Below, in pieces: positions 35,116 through 49,051 of a DNA stretch of 64,000 bases (positions are counted from its first letter, which is position 1; every line of letters begins with the position of its first letter). The notes beneath the pieces were generated by a model that did not search any database, had not been told where the DNA came from, and saw only the letters and a program-made list of their open reading frames with translations. Location: positions 10,540,001 to 10,604,000 of the forward strand of contig CM082578.2 of the NCBI GenBank assembly GCA_040954595.2, written 5' to 3'. The translations under genes and the position numbers were made by a program. This stretch comes from Balanoglossus misakiensis (Eukaryota; Hemichordata).

Positions 35116-37913
35116 TGGCCATGGTTATTTTTCTATGTCTCTCACTTTTAATAATTTAACTTTTTTACACATTTTGTTATACATTGTGAAAGTTTTTTCA
35201 CAATGAGTGATGGTGTTGAAAATAACATCATTCTGAAGGGGCTTTTGTCTTCAACTTATGTCCATGGAAGATGTGAAGCATCGTATAAAGCCGGGTCTTG
35301 TGGAAAACAGGAATTTGTTGTCATATTCACATTCTGCCCAACAAAATGACACCCAGTGTAAAGGGCACTGACCACAAGTGATCCCATAAGTGCCATTTGG
35401 GTTTGTTTTTTTCCGACTGGCAGCTGAAATTTTTGAAACATTTATCAGCCTCGTGACACGTTTCGCTCTGTTTTTAGAGCAAGGACACAAACCTCTTTCC
35501 TCACACAAATGTCTGTGCGTTCCAGCCTAGTCTGAATTTAGTTCAGAGTGAGTACGTATGCAGAGTCTGACTCATGTCACTCAGAGTATTTAGGGATGTC
35601 CCAGAATAGGACGGAAAAGTGTCAGTGTTTGGCTTACTTTGGAATTCAGCGAGGCTGCTGTCCAGCGAGTTTTCATCATGGAGCTGGCCAACCTCTACAA
35701 ACACTTGGACGCCAAAAAGAGGCATACATACATGTACATGTATCTTCAAAAAAGGCCATATTTTGCATAAACAGTGCTGGAATAGTGTAGTTTTTTTATT
35801 TATTTTTTATTTATTCCATTTTACTGTGACACAGCCCCCCAGCGATGATTTCCATTTAGTCCCGAATGGATTGCTGAAAACTGTGATGGGTATATCTCGT
35901 TTATAGTCCCAGGAATAGAAGTTCTATTTCCACTCCTGGCATGGATCCACCCAACATCTCTGGCGGTGCAGACAGTTGAATATTTCTGGTTTGTCCCAAC
36001 ACAAAGTGTGCTCATGAAAGAGAAAATGGATACTGAATAAGCATCCACTCATTTTATTCTGTTTTGTTTTTAGCGTCGCTTCAGTAAAATAAGGATGGTT
36101 GAGTTCTTGTGTTTCCTATTTTTTTCAATTGACATTTGAATGTCGTTTTATGAATCATGGGGCAACATTTTGTAGTTGCTTTAGGTGTGTGAGAACTATA
36201 ATTTTGAAAGTTGTACAATTTTTGTTGTTAATGAGTGCCGTCAGGGGTATTTATTTGAAGTTTTTACAGACAAGTCATACATCTTGGTGTATGTGGGCTT
36301 CTGAGAATTTAGGTAGTAATATATGTAAACTCTTAAGGAATTAATATTTTTTATCACATTTGTGATAAGTGAGAATTTTTTGTGTGCATTTCCTCGGATC
36401 AGATTTGACAGAGGAATGTGAATTGAGGCTGTGATGTTACAGACCACTTTGGTCTGGGGTGCGAGACTAAGTTAAGGGGATAGACTGCCTCCTCCGACTG
36501 GATGAATTTCATAAAACATTTCCCAAGCAGTCGATCACAGACCATTAAAAGTGAATTTATAGTTTGCTACTGATAGATATAGGAAAGGAAATTTGGAACA
36601 CACATGATTTCATCAAATTTTCAGTTAAAAATAAAAAAAAAATGAGCTGAGCTCTATAGCATTATTTTTTATAATTTCACTTTTCTTGCCAAAATAATGT
36701 CTAACTTAAACTATATCACCTTGCGTTTGATGGGCTTTGGGGAAAAATCGGCTTCTGGCACCATTTTCAATACGGGCAGTGTCAGCAGGGTTTTATAAGT
36801 GCAATAACATAGATGCAATCTGATTTATTGATTTTGATAATATTTAGTGTAATAAATAAATAAAATGGTATGAATTTTGAGGCAAATATCTGTGGTATAA
36901 GTTGCAATACTTTGTCTCAAAAAAGTGATAATTAATCATCAATTGGAATTAAAGAAGTATGGATGATTGTGCAAGACTTAGGTTATGAACAACCAAAAAA
37001 TAAAGACACCAAGCGAAAAACACTTAGAACATTCATTTGGTTTTTAATCAGAATAATTTTGACCCTTGCTAGTTAAAATACCATATACAAGGGTTGTTTT
37101 CACAAAACTTAACAGGAGAATTACAAAAATTCCATACACAGCATATTAAATACTTTCAAAATTGTTTGTTGATTTGCAAATGCTCTGAAAAATAGCACCA
37201 TTTATGATGGAGGGTATTAATCCCTCCAACCCAACCCCTTTTGTGATATTTTATTAATTAAAGCCCTCCCTTTCTGACAACACTATTATGTGGATTCTAA
37301 TGGAGTCTCTCTCGCTCAAAAAAAAAAAAAAAATCCAAAAATATAACGACAACCTGGTTTGACTATTCTACAGCGCCACAAAATTCTAGCAGGTAAAAGC
37401 TTAATTCGAAAATATGCCTCTCTGCAGTCGGCCGGCCACGTGGTGCTAACAATATGCCGGTCAGCTGTCATACTGTTGAGCTGCAGAAAAATCTCACTTG
37501 CCATTTTTACATTCAATTACACCATGAGCTCACTCTGCACACAGGCTTGCTTGGGCAAGCTGTTCACATCCGAGCTGCAGCTGCGGCCAGTTCCTGTGCG
37601 ACAGCTTTTGCATGATTTACATGTATGGTCCATGTACATGTATTATGTCCTATTCATTGCATCAGATGTTCTCCCCCACGCAATTTTGCTACAAAAATAA
37701 CTTTTTTTATATGAGCCTGAGGCATGTGTCCAGCCAGCACACAGTGAAAGACTAAGCACTACAAACATGCTGAACCATTGCTTTTTATAATCCAAAGCTC
37801 ACTGCTAACACAAATTTGGGAGCAGAAAGTCTGTGGCCAAGCTCTGTAAAGAACTACCCTTCTGTCTTAAAATGGACCTAAAAGAACAAGAAGCTTGTAA
37901 AAGACATCACAGT
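35116..37913. other. 3' regions of the convergent POMGNT1-like and MAGE genes
   Basis: AT-rich DNA with no gene supported. It must contain the 3' UTR of the gene on the left (plus-strand AATAAA words near 36850) and of the MAGE gene on the right (minus-strand AATAAA around 37250). A poly(A) tract lies at 37319-37333. Confidence 0.5.
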
Positions 37914-40900
37914 TCAATCCTCGTCTCTGCTCTCATCAGATCTGCCTTCTGACTGGAGTACCTCCTTGTACTGTGACTTCCAGGTGTCAATTGACATATC
38001 CTTGTCGTACATCTGTTGGAACAAAAAAAGGTGTGAAGTGTTAATTTCATGTCTTTCAGTTTCTGCTTTTAAACTTATTCATTGGCATGTATCTCCTTTT
38101 CCTCAGCAGGACCATCAACCACATCCACACATTAAACATGGTGTTTATTTTGTCGTATTCTGGAGTAATGTGAAAAATTGGAAAAAACATTCCTTCTTTG
38201 ACCCGGTGGTGGCGCTTTCCAAAGCCCACACCAGCGCAGGTTTAAACCCAACTGTCTACGCGCTGAAAATTCCGGCCCCCAAATGCACAATGACTGTCAT
38301 TGTGAAATACAATAAGCAGCAAACCGAACAGAAGATGTCAGTGTCCGCCATTGTGTCTTCCTATAGCCCACACATGAATAGATGAAGATAAACGCAGAAG
38401 GTCATACCTTTGAGACGAATTCCAGCACCTTTCTTTTGGTAGTCTCCGTCACTGCCCTTTGACCCCACTGGAATTGATAGGCCGGAGGGTCTGAATTTAT
38501 GATCCGGTTATACTCCAAGTACCTGCAATGAAAGGAATGCAAGGGAAAATATAAGAAACACATCATGCAATCTCAAAAAAGACGGCATTGTTTCAGGAAG
38601 CCAAGATTCAATGGTACTTGAATATATACATGTATATTGTACATGTACGTACACATCGCTTCCGTCAAATGATAAAACGTATGTGGGAACCCACAATTGT
38701 CACCATTCAAAGGGGATAGGAGTCGCATTCATACATGTAATTTCAGGCATCTGCACAGACAGCACACCATCGAACACAAACAAAAGACCCACAGATGTGG
38801 AAACAAAAGCTTGAAACCTGTCGCAGCAAGTTTGGCGAAGAAACACTGGCTTTGTAACAACACTAACTGTCCCTACCCCTCGAAAGGTTAAGCATATTAG
38901 TAGTGCATGTAAAAATGGTGACATGGGGCAATTTATGGATTAAAAACTGTCTATGTTATCATAAGTCTCCAGACCCAAACGTCGACAACATGTTGATTGT
39001 TAATGATCCGACCACAAAAGGCTATACGATTGACTTAGCACGACCGACGCCTCTGTTGTGGCAATACTATGCACACATGTACTGTGATAGTAATAGAAAT
39101 TTCTGAACCATGGAGTTGAGGCCTTTCACTACATGCTCTCATGCTCCTTGTATGGAATGAGTTTAATTACTCCCAACAGCATGCCGATAATATGATGGCT
39201 AGTTCAACGAGGGTCTTGAATAAGACCCACTTTTTTAATGTTCATTCATGTATATGTATTGTAGACTACAAGTATTTTTGTTTGAATTCATTTCATTTTT
39301 CTTATTTATTTAAGTTTGACCACATAACATAAAAAGTCTTATAATGAGAAATGAATGAAATTATACTGTTTTTCCTGCCCATACAAAGCACCTGATAAGT
39401 GAATCATAAAAAACTCATCTGGGACTGAGAGCATTTTTCCCATTTCAATTCCGCCATTTTATTGCTGACACCTTCATAGAATCATAATGGTTTTTTTTTT
39501 CAATTATGAGTTATTTTTATACACTTTATGTGTATATCTGGTTCTCTGCAATTACTGAAAATAGAATGATGAAACCTAATTGAGTAATTCCGTGTGGCAG
39601 TAAGATCTGATCAACAAATTATTCATTCACAACAACCATCTTGACAATGCAGACTACATCTTTTATTCAGAGTCAGACTACTTTTTTGAACATAGCCAAA
39701 TCATTGCTTTCATACACCGAGAGGTGTATTATCGGGGGTGAGAATGAGATACCATGACCTCTTGCAATGGGCGTTTCATATCGGGTCTTCCTTATCCTTT
39801 TTCTTACACATTTTGTTTTTTAACAATTTTATAAAGGAAATAATCTAATCTAATATTATTATGTCACGGCGACTACATCGAGTAATATTTTACGAGGCTC
39901 CACAAAAGAATTTCTTCAAGATTGGATGAAGATTTCGGGACTTCTCTGAAGGTCACAAATCCCTGATCTTTCACCACTTTCCAGCACTGTAAACTGGACA
40001 TAAACCACACAACCTGCATTTCAACTTACATTTGTCTGACAAATTCCTGAGTCAGCAGTTTCTTCACATCTCCAAAAACTTCGTGGCTCTTGCTGCAAGC
40101 GCAACGAGAAAGAGTCAATTGACTATGGCTGTAACTGACTCTTAGCAGACTAGAATTAGACTAAGGCAGAAGAAATATTTGCCTATCTGTCTGTGTCATA
40201 ACAAACACAGCGATGGCTTCCAATATTTCTCAGCTACATGTTGTACATTAGCACTGTCAGATATGCTGCTTAAACTTTGACAACTGCAATCATCATTTGA
40301 ACTGAGAAAAAGAATTCCATGAATTTAACTGTATCAAACAATGGTGACTGTGTATGGTACTTGTTAGTGTTAATGCCAGGTATTTCCAATCCTGGGGGCA
40401 AACTTACGATGACCTAGGCTACATCAAGTACGACAGCGACCTGTATTTTGACAAAGGACAACTCTTTGCACATGGTGCGTACACCTGTTTTTCTTTGACT
40501 TGACCTTCAGCAAGTGCTGAGAATTATTTGGGGTGCCCATAAATCTTGTCAAAATGACAGCGTACAATAATATGAACTTACTCTGGGTAGATTCCCAGCT
40601 TCTTCAGTGCATGCCAAACTACCACTGTGAACGAGGTAAAAGAAACACATGACAAACATGAACATGTACGTAAATTCGACAAACCACAGAGGAACAGCGT
40701 CTGTACTGAAGCCAAGGTCATTGGGTGATTCTGGAGAGCTGCCTTTTCTTCTCTTCCCTGGTTTTGTTTTTGCCCTGTTTTGCCTTTTTCACATTTCTGT
40801 GAATGATGGTAGACTGTGCATGCCTCAAATATTTCAATTTCACACAGAAAATCAAAGTGACAAGATAGGATCTTCAGAGAGAAGTGATGAAACTTACTTT

Positions 40901-43427
40901 CTGTGACCACACCACCGCTCATGAATATTATACTTAGTACTACCATCAGGAGCCCCATCTTTGGTTCTTCAGATGAGCTGTTCGTGAAGATGGAAAAAAA
41001 CACTTTTCAGGTAAATTATGATCTAGCCAATACTAATGCCAGCTGTAAAATTATGTAATAGGTTCATTGCCAAATCAGGGACGTTTTCACAAAATAACAC
41101 GCTACTTGTAACCAGCTATACTTTTAATTTTGCCACCTGCTACAAAACTTTTTTACATTTCCATGGTGCTATAAAAAGTATAGTGAATGGACATGTATAT
41201 GGTCCGACAGGTCAACTGCTAAAGTCTGTGAGTTTTCTTTGACAGGGCGTTTACCTCTGCCAGTCAGATGGTTCGATTCACAGCCTCTAACAACAATAGT
41301 GCAATCACCCACATCAATGCTGTGCAGTGGGCATGTCAAGGGAACACAGTTGATTTTTCTGTCTATTCACTTTCTTTCTTGTCTACACAATAAACTCTCA
41401 TTCCTTATTAAAAAGGTTGGCCACTCTGATGACCCCTGTGTGACCTTTCACCCTCCCATTCTCTTCTGTCATGATGTCAGGTGAAGTACGGCATTGTAAA
41501 AATGGCAAGGTTCCAAAAACATACTGCTGCACGTGCTTTGATTTTCTGTAGATTTCTGAATACTGGCATTTCGAAAAATTTGAAAAATTATTTTCTACAT
41601 GACATCGCAGAGTAAATTCTAGCACTCACTAGTCGACATGATCAGGTTCATTAACATCTAATGTGTTCAGCAGTGTGTAGCACTTCTGTTTCTTGGTGGC
41701 AGCTCCTTGCTCTAGCTCAGTTAACTCAAAACCATAGACCTGGAAGACAGGATAAGAAGAAGACTGGGATTATACACTCGCAAAAATATTCCAGGACTTT
41801 TTCTAGTGATTCTGAGACCAGCATGCAATGTGTGAATGTGCAGTCCTTGTGTTAAGGTTTTCGTCCCAATCATCAACATTTTACTAGTACAGCCTGCAGC
41901 ATTTTTTTCTATATTTAATGTGACCACGGTACTTAAAAACTACTGTTATAAACTACATGTATACAGGGCCAGCACGTGTGATGTACAGAGCTGTGTGTAC
42001 ATGCTTGAAGTAGCTCTGTGTCTGCAGCAGCGAGTGTGTGTCAAGAGCGAGGAGAGATAACCCACCTTCAACAACTTTGTTTTAGCCCTTTCCATAGCCT
42101 TCAGAAAGATACCCTTATGATCCTTCAGTACATGCTTGTTAATGTCTGGGGAGGCACAAAATAGAAAATGCCTGATATTCAAAGCCTCACCAGAGAATGA
42201 AAAGTTTCTCTTGTGGATGCGACACTGCTTTATCATTCAGAGTTCGGATATGAGAACCTCACACCCTTTTGGAAACATGTCAGTGTTTTATGATGAGTTT
42301 TGACTGAGCCAATACAAGACAGCCTTGTTATGATTTTTGCTTCTGAACGTTTTCCTTGAGCATGTGAACTCAAACAGCTCATGCATCTGGTGCACTGACC
42401 TATTCTCTTAACAGGTATCTTCTTCTGTTCCATGATAAGCATAAACTGTACTATTTCATTCACCTGAAATATAAAAAAAGATCAATTCCTGCCTTAACAG
42501 TTGGCTAACTCGATCTCTCTGCAGTGGACAGCTTCTTTGCAAATTAAGATTTGCTCCTGTCACATTCTGCATGTGTGATACAACACATCCCCAATCAACG
42601 AGGTTCACAACTTCGTCGAAACTTTCAAGAGAACTATATTAAAAATGCATGTATAGAAAATATTCCATTGATGGCCTTCCTTCTCATTTTCTGTGAGTGT
42701 GATGACTGAAGTACATGTAATTTTCATATCGCACTGTCATAGCAAGACACCGGCGTAAGATTGAAGAAGAGGATGGAATCACTGAATTGCCATTGTGTAT
42801 TTCCTTGAGTACTAAAAGACAAACCTTGGCTTCAAACGTGTCTGGGGCAATCTGTGCCACCGCTTTCTCTGCCTGGGTCATTGTCATCGATTGAGAGGCA
42901 CCCACTGTGATGTCCATTTCATCATCATCGCCATCATCATCATCTATCTCCTGTTTTCAAATTATTATAGAAGTTTAATAGACCACGGTGTTAAATTAGG
43001 CAACAGAAACAAACACCTGTAGTGTTGTGTACTTGAAGCAGCTGAGTTGGCTGTGGAAACGCAGCTGTATGGCCTGTACCATTGTGGGATATGCTCATTA
43101 TCACCACGGACAGGGTAATTAGCACACCCCCCCCCCCCCCATGGTACACTGTACAGCTGCGTTTCCATAGCTACAGCTGAGTATGTTAAATTTCAATTTT
43201 AAATGATAACGCAGACAACAGAGACAATATCACGATTTGAAACCTGCACAAAAGAGAGGTGGTCTCTTTGACCATCATACTTATAATGATGCAGGAGAAC
43301 CGAAGGCAAAGGCATCATCAAATTCAGATCCCGTTGAGTGGGGATTTTGGTTTGTGTTTATGGTGGGTTTTTTTTTACAGGAACTCACCATTTCCACGGC
43401 CCGTCTCTTTTGGGAGGCCTTCGGCAT
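37914..43427 (-). CDS. NSMCE3: MAGE homology domain protein, NSMCE3-like
   Basis: Ten exons on the minus strand: 43389-43427, 42825-42950, 42400-42463, 42066-42145, 41630-41739, 40898-40977, 40582-40624, 40030-40092, 38408-38522, 37914-38012. They total 819 nt (272 residues) with consistent phases. The start is ATG 43427 ([13 protein letters not shown]). An acidic stretch ([13 protein letters not shown]) precedes the MAGE domain: [87 protein letters not shown] and [17 protein letters not shown]3 is the MAGE subunit of the SMC5/6 complex; it binds the RING ligase NSMCE1 and kleisin NSMCE4 and acts in DNA repair in the nucleus. Invertebrate chordates generally have one MAGE gene. Internal exons are short, so exon 7 (43 nt) is the least certain. 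Confidence 0.9.
43035..43185. mobile_element. Foldback element in first intron of the MAGE gene
   Basis: CAGCTGAGTTGGCTGTGGAAACGCAGCTGTATGG...GTACCAT (left; split here for length) is mirrored by ATGGTAC...TGTACAGCTGCGTTTCCATAGC...CAGCTGAG on the right, around a poly(C) loop at 43126-43140. The arms are about 40 bp with mismatches. MITE-like; no coding capacity. Confidence 0.55.
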
Positions 43428-43590
43428 CTTTTATAGTTAAAAACTGTACACGGTGACAATTCGGGATTTGTTTTAAAGTTCCAGAAATGCAATTTTCCTG
43501 GCCCTGTCCACACAATCACCAAATCTCAAACCAGATGACCAGCAACCCGGAAGCAAAATAAAGCAGTGTGTATTCCGCGCGTAAATAATC

Positions 43591-43600
43591 GCGCATGCGT
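43591..43600. promoter_or_regulatory. NRF1-like palindrome upstream of the MAGE gene
   Basis: GCGCATGCGT matches the NRF1 core (GCGCATGCGC) with one change and lies 164 bp upstream of the MAGE gene start, in a locally CpG-rich stretch with GCGCGCGCGC at 43630-43640. It is a plausible promoter element for a housekeeping gene; binding is inferred. Confidence 0.35.
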
Positions 43601-43655
43601 CTGGTGCGCCACTTGTCAGCGCGCAGTGTCGCGCGCGCGCCCCATAGACAACTGT

Positions 43656-43740
43656 GTAGCTCGATATTTTGCCTTGGTTTGTGTATTAGACAGCTGGTTT
43701 TGCCGTCTGACACACAAACCAAGGCAAAACCTCGAGCTAC
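43656..43740. repeat. 85-nt near-perfect hairpin (miRNA precursor-like or MITE)
   Basis: Arms GTAGCTCGATATTTTGCC + TTGGTTTGTGT and ACACAAACCAAGGC + AAAACCTCGAGCTAC pair over 29 positions with two mismatches; the stem continues less perfectly through ATTAGAC / GTCTGAC to a loop of about 13 nt. It sits upstream of the MAGE gene start. Length and stem are in the range of animal pre-miRNAs, but a small transposon-derived hairpin is equally possible. Confidence 0.55.
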
Positions 43741-46348
43741 TGAACTGCAGATAACCCCCGCCCCTGCTCAGACCACTGAACTGAACTCAGCTAGTGATAA
43801 TCTGTTATGCACGGAGTTAGGATCATTATTTTTCCGCTTGGTCCACGTTTATGACCCCCCCCCCCATCCCGCCCCACCTGTCTAGGAGGTTTAATACTAC
43901 AGTTCATGTAGATCGGGATTTTGCGGAATTGAACACAACAGAAAATTCGTAAGACTAGAGTCTATGGCTAATGATGGCATTCAAGACATCGTAATTTCAC
44001 TCTAAATTGAAGAAAAGTTTTTATAGGCTGATGATTTTGACTTTCAAGTTTCTGTATTTCCTTTCCGGTGTCCTTGCGTAGTCTTTGTCGTCATTTGGGA
44101 ACACTGAACGGACACATAGACCCTATTGATGATCTAAACGGAAAGCAAACCCTATTTGCCCTCGCCGATATGCCACTCGGCTATTGGCTCAGATTCATAT
44201 ATTTTGTACAATATGAGTATGGTCTCCCCCGTGGGCCTATAACCCCGACTGGCCTTGCCTTTATATCACTCGATCACCAGGTAATGTACACCTCCTAGGC
44301 TCCTTAAGAGCGAGCTGACCCACTTTTAAAGAAGTCAATATACACTGTACCACCACCACCACCACCACCACAACTGTCGCGTACAAGTTTGGTCCTAAAG
44401 CGAACTTTAAGACGCAATTATTGCGATATCAAATAATGAACCCTGAAGGCAATCATCACCAGACCGCAATGCCTGACCAGGTGATGGAAAAACAAGAAAA
44501 GACCACGAGCGCAAGCCCACCACCCGCAGGTACGGCTGATGAGAAGGTAAGAATTTCGTCATTGCACGCACATAGTACAGACTACCAGCTTGGGACAGAA
44601 AAAGCGCGGTTCAACAATCGACTGAAAGTTATTTTCTTTATCATCAGATTCGTCACAGTCGCCTATGGCAACAACATATTGAGGTCTAAAAGCATGCTAA
44701 CACCACACACTGATATGACCAGACCATCGGTGAACCCCCTCCCAATATATGCCACTTTGCTTCAACTTAAAAAGTTCAAAGTTTCACCGTAGCTGTATGT
44801 GCCGCGAACTTTTCCTTTTATTAGAACTATTCTGTCAATATAAGAGGTACACCCGCTGTATCGTTGGCCGGTGTGCAAACATATTCACCGTCGAGTACGC
44901 TGAACAATCGAAGTTAATTGTCAAACGCGAATCTCAAGTTGTTTGAAGTTCGTTAAAGCGCAGGTGCGCATCATAGACAAACTCTCTCCGTCTCTGTATG
45001 TCTCTCTCTCTCCCTCTCTCTCTATCGACTTGGAGACGTCATAGAAAACTGTTTCATCAGATTTAAATTGTTAATTGTATCATCGAGCGGACGTTGACCC
45101 ATCGTGAAAGTTTGGCCTTGGCTCATAAAGTTTACGAACGCAGATTTTATGGGAAAAGTTCAAACAAGGTAGCCTAACGAAAACAAATGAACAACAGGAA
45201 ACAACCTTCGACGTAAGAAAACTATATGTGCCTTGTCAGGTGCAGCCTAATAGCTTTAACATCAAAAATATAAATTTGTCGCTCTTTGCCGCCAACTGAA
45301 AAGCCGAAATGAAAATACATTTTAGGGAATAGTCGTTTTTTTCTGGAGCTCGTTGGATTGTTGGAGGTTGTCGGTTTGTTTTGTGTCAGTACAAGTCCTG
45401 GAGATGCATTGGGAGGGTTATTATTTTACTTTTCGTGCAAGAGCTTGTTATGGGTTCACTAGTTTTCTTGGATTCAGCCCTCCCTCACGTACAGGTATAA
45501 TGCAAAAACAACAACAACATAACAACAACATGCACCAAGAACAATTAATTAAAATTTAAAATTATATATAGCATCACTGGTGGGAATAGTTCCGATGGCG
45601 ATGACGACAAAATGTGTGTGCATTCAGGACTGCTGGCGTGTTTGTACGTGTTCACCTGATATAAACCGGGGGGGGGGGGGGGGGGGGTTCTGGCGTATAA
45701 TGTTCGACTGTAAGGAATATGCTTGTGTCAAACTCGGATGGGAATGAACAGGTTAAACTTGAATTATTTTCAAACCACGAATATTGAGACGTGCAAAAAA
45801 CGGTGCAATATTTTAGTATTGAACAATCACACGAGATTATTGAAACCAACAATCGGCCATATACAAGTAATGTGAATTCTATAGGCCCTAAGCCATAATC
45901 GTTGTTAAGCCGCCTTCACTCGGTAACAGTCAAGCTCTATCATCATTCAGTGACAATCATGACGGTCAAGTTCATCAAAGTAAAGACAAGATTATGTTAA
46001 TGAACTTTCATTCATGGACACCGGGGGCGCTATAACTAGGAATTTTCCATGCACAGCTTTACTACACGTTTTCTATTATTACTACGGCGTGTTCGATCGT
46101 CCTCGATATAAAGGCCACGAACGATCACACACCTTTTTTATCAAGCCAGAAGACCCGGGGTTAGTACGGCGGATGGTCGATTGTAGATTTCTGACTCGCT
46201 GACAAGTGAACAACATCCATAAAGGCATTGAAGTAAACGATAGTACATGTGCACCACCACTCTCAACTCGAGCAACCCCCGTGCAAACCACTGTTTCCAC
46301 CACATTTTGTGTTTTATATCAACGTAACTACAGGAAACCACGCCCGAA
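43741..46348. other. Intergenic DNA upstream of the SLC6 gene
   Basis: No gene supported. It holds a (CCA)n tract near 44351-44370, a CT-rich tract near 45002-45024 and a poly(G) run at 45669-45687. A possible acceptor ctacag at 46327-46332 may start the first coding exon of the SLC6 gene, implying an unlocated 5' UTR exon here. Confidence 0.45.
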
Positions 46349-49010
46349 ATGAAAGTGAAGCCCGGCATGAAGAGCAGCATGGACTCCGAAGGTGTGGAAA
46401 ACAAAGAGCGCGGAAACTGGACGGGAAAGCTTGACTTCATGCTGTCTCTCATCGGTTATGCTGTGGGCATCGGAAATATCTGGCGATTCCCCTCGCTCTG
46501 CTACAGGAATGGAGGGGGTGAGTATTAACCTGGAGGGTTGAGGGGTCTGGGGGTCACTGCAATCGCCCCGGCATGTGCCGTGTGACATGCATGGATGGAT
46601 GGCCATGGAATACTTTCACCCTTCATGTACGTTTGAGACTTGAGATCGGCATGCTTTCGTGATAAAATTCCGCGCCCGCGGGCGGCACGTACATTGGGGT
46701 TGCTGATGCATTTCCAAGGAGGGGAAATGGGAAAGCTACATATCCATCCATGAAAAATGCATGTATTTTCTCTTGTGAAGCTCGGCTTCATGGTCTCTGG
46801 TGGAAGAAAAGCTGTTACATTAGTAACACGAACGTGGCCTAAGCGTCAAGGACGTTGAAAATACCGGCGATTTTGCAGTATATTTGGGGGGGGGGGGGTG
46901 ATCAGGGGGGAGGGGCAAGGAGCCAAGGCCGCTTGTTGTTTTCGACCACGTCCGCTCGTTGAAACTTGAATGACTTTGGTGTGCGCCGACCTAATACTGG
47001 CACAATCGCAGACGCTCGGAAAATTGCCGTGTCAGTCATAATTTTGCAGTTCAAATTACATTTTACTATTGAAATGTACAGATAGACGTTAATCCGCCCC
47101 AAGCGCTCGATGATTTCGCTTTTCTGTCGCCCGAGGGCGCACCACACTGTCGCACATCTATCAAGATGATCAAGAACGCGAATGATTGCTCATCACAGAC
47201 GCTCGGAATGTTGCCGTCACAATTGAATATACATTATATAAATAAACATAATCAATAAATAAACACATCAGAATTAATTGACTTATAGATTCTTATCTGT
47301 AGAAGACACAAGATAGAAACAAAGTAGTCCGAAGTATCTGAAACTAAAGTCCTCGTTGAACTTTTTTTCCAGGTGCCTTTCTGATCCCGTATCTGATAGC
47401 GATGGTCATTTGTGGAATGACACTGTTCTTCCTGGAGTGTGCATGGGGTCAGTTCTGTAGTCAGGGACCCATCACAGCTTGGAAACTATGTCCAGCGTTC
47501 AAAGGTAACTATAACTGTTCAGCTTAATGCTTTATGTTGTTTTTTGTGTGTGAATAGTTCCACATTCCCACTGCTTAACCAATTCCCATTTTGTTGTCTG
47601 GTCAAAACCAGGACTACAAATGTGGGCATTACTAGTAAATGAATGACTATTTTTCAGGTGCCGGGTATGCTATGGTGGTCATTTCCTTCATCACGACCAT
47701 CTACTACAACGTCATCATCTCCTACACAGCTTTCTACTTCTTCGCGTCATTTGGTTCATCTGTGCCGTGGGCGGACTGCGATAATGCTTGGAACACGCCC
47801 ATGTGCAGTCAGAACGTCAACAGTTCTGCTATCAACGAGACGCTAGGATTCAACAAGACGGCTCTGTACGAGTTGAATTTTACCGAACCGGTCCGAATCA
47901 GCCCCGCCGAGGAATACTGGACGTAAGAAACTTGTAACAATTCAAGAGCATGACCGCATAACTATTGCACAGATGAAAGCGGGGGATTGAAAAGGATTTG
48001 AAACTTAAAATAGTTACCCACTATTTACATCACTGTTTGTTGCAGGAACTACGTACTGAACATCAGTGATGGACTGGAAAATATGGGGTCAGTCCAGTGG
48101 AAGTTGGCCCTGTGTCTCTTGTTCACCTGGATAGTTGTTTTCTTGTGTCTTATGAAGGGAGTGAAATCATCTGGAAGGGTGAGTTGGAATATAGAAGTTG
48201 GATGGATTCCTGAGTCAAACTGTGATGTCATTTGTAATTTAATAGTGCTAATTGATCTCAAAGAGGCGTTTTCTTACAGCAATAGTATTACATGCAGATG
48301 ACATGCAAGGTCTCTAACATAGGCATAAGATGCACATACCATTCTTGCAAGGTAATTCATAGTTGGTAATTAATTTTCTCATGTTTTTTTTTCTTTTCAC
48401 AGGTTGTATATTTTACTGCCACATTTCCGTACGTGATTCTCTTTGTTCTCCTGATCCGTGGGGTAACCCTCCCAGGCGCCTCCACAGGGTTGAAATTCTT
48501 TCTTGTGCCCAAGTGGGAGTTATTGTTGGTGCCCAAGGTTTGTAATCAGAATTTGATTGATTTCTAAGATTTGTGGGACAGGTTCGGGTAGTGGAGAGGG
48601 ACGAATGGCCGCATTTTCATCGTTACCATGGTTGCAGTTGCTTTGTGGGAGATTGCCCATCAGATTTTTTCTCTCTCCATATTTACCGATTGATATGCAA
48701 GCTCATGGGCCTTTTTTTTATTTCCCTCCTAGGTTTGGGGTGATGCCTTCAGTCAGATCTTCTACTCGCTGGGACCTGCGTGGGGTGGGCTTCTCACCAT
48801 GGCCAGCTACAACCGCTTCCATCATAATGCATTGCTGTAAGTAAGACAGTACGAAGTATTAATGACATTGTACAGAGCACCCATTGTATCATCTCTGTGG
48901 AGGATATTCACTTGTAATCTTCTAATTCTTGTTATGCTGAAAGGTTCAACTAAAGCTATTTGAGATGATAAAATCACTTAGATTGTGATGAACAAATAGG
49001 TTTTAAATAG

Positions 49011-49051
<41 letters not shown>

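Noticed and set aside
43237-43456. Plus-strand frames across the MAGE gene first exon
   Set aside because: They are antisense to the MAGE gene start and its intron and show no family pattern.
44068-44298. 76-residue plus-strand frame
   Set aside because: No family match, no splice context and no ATG in good context.
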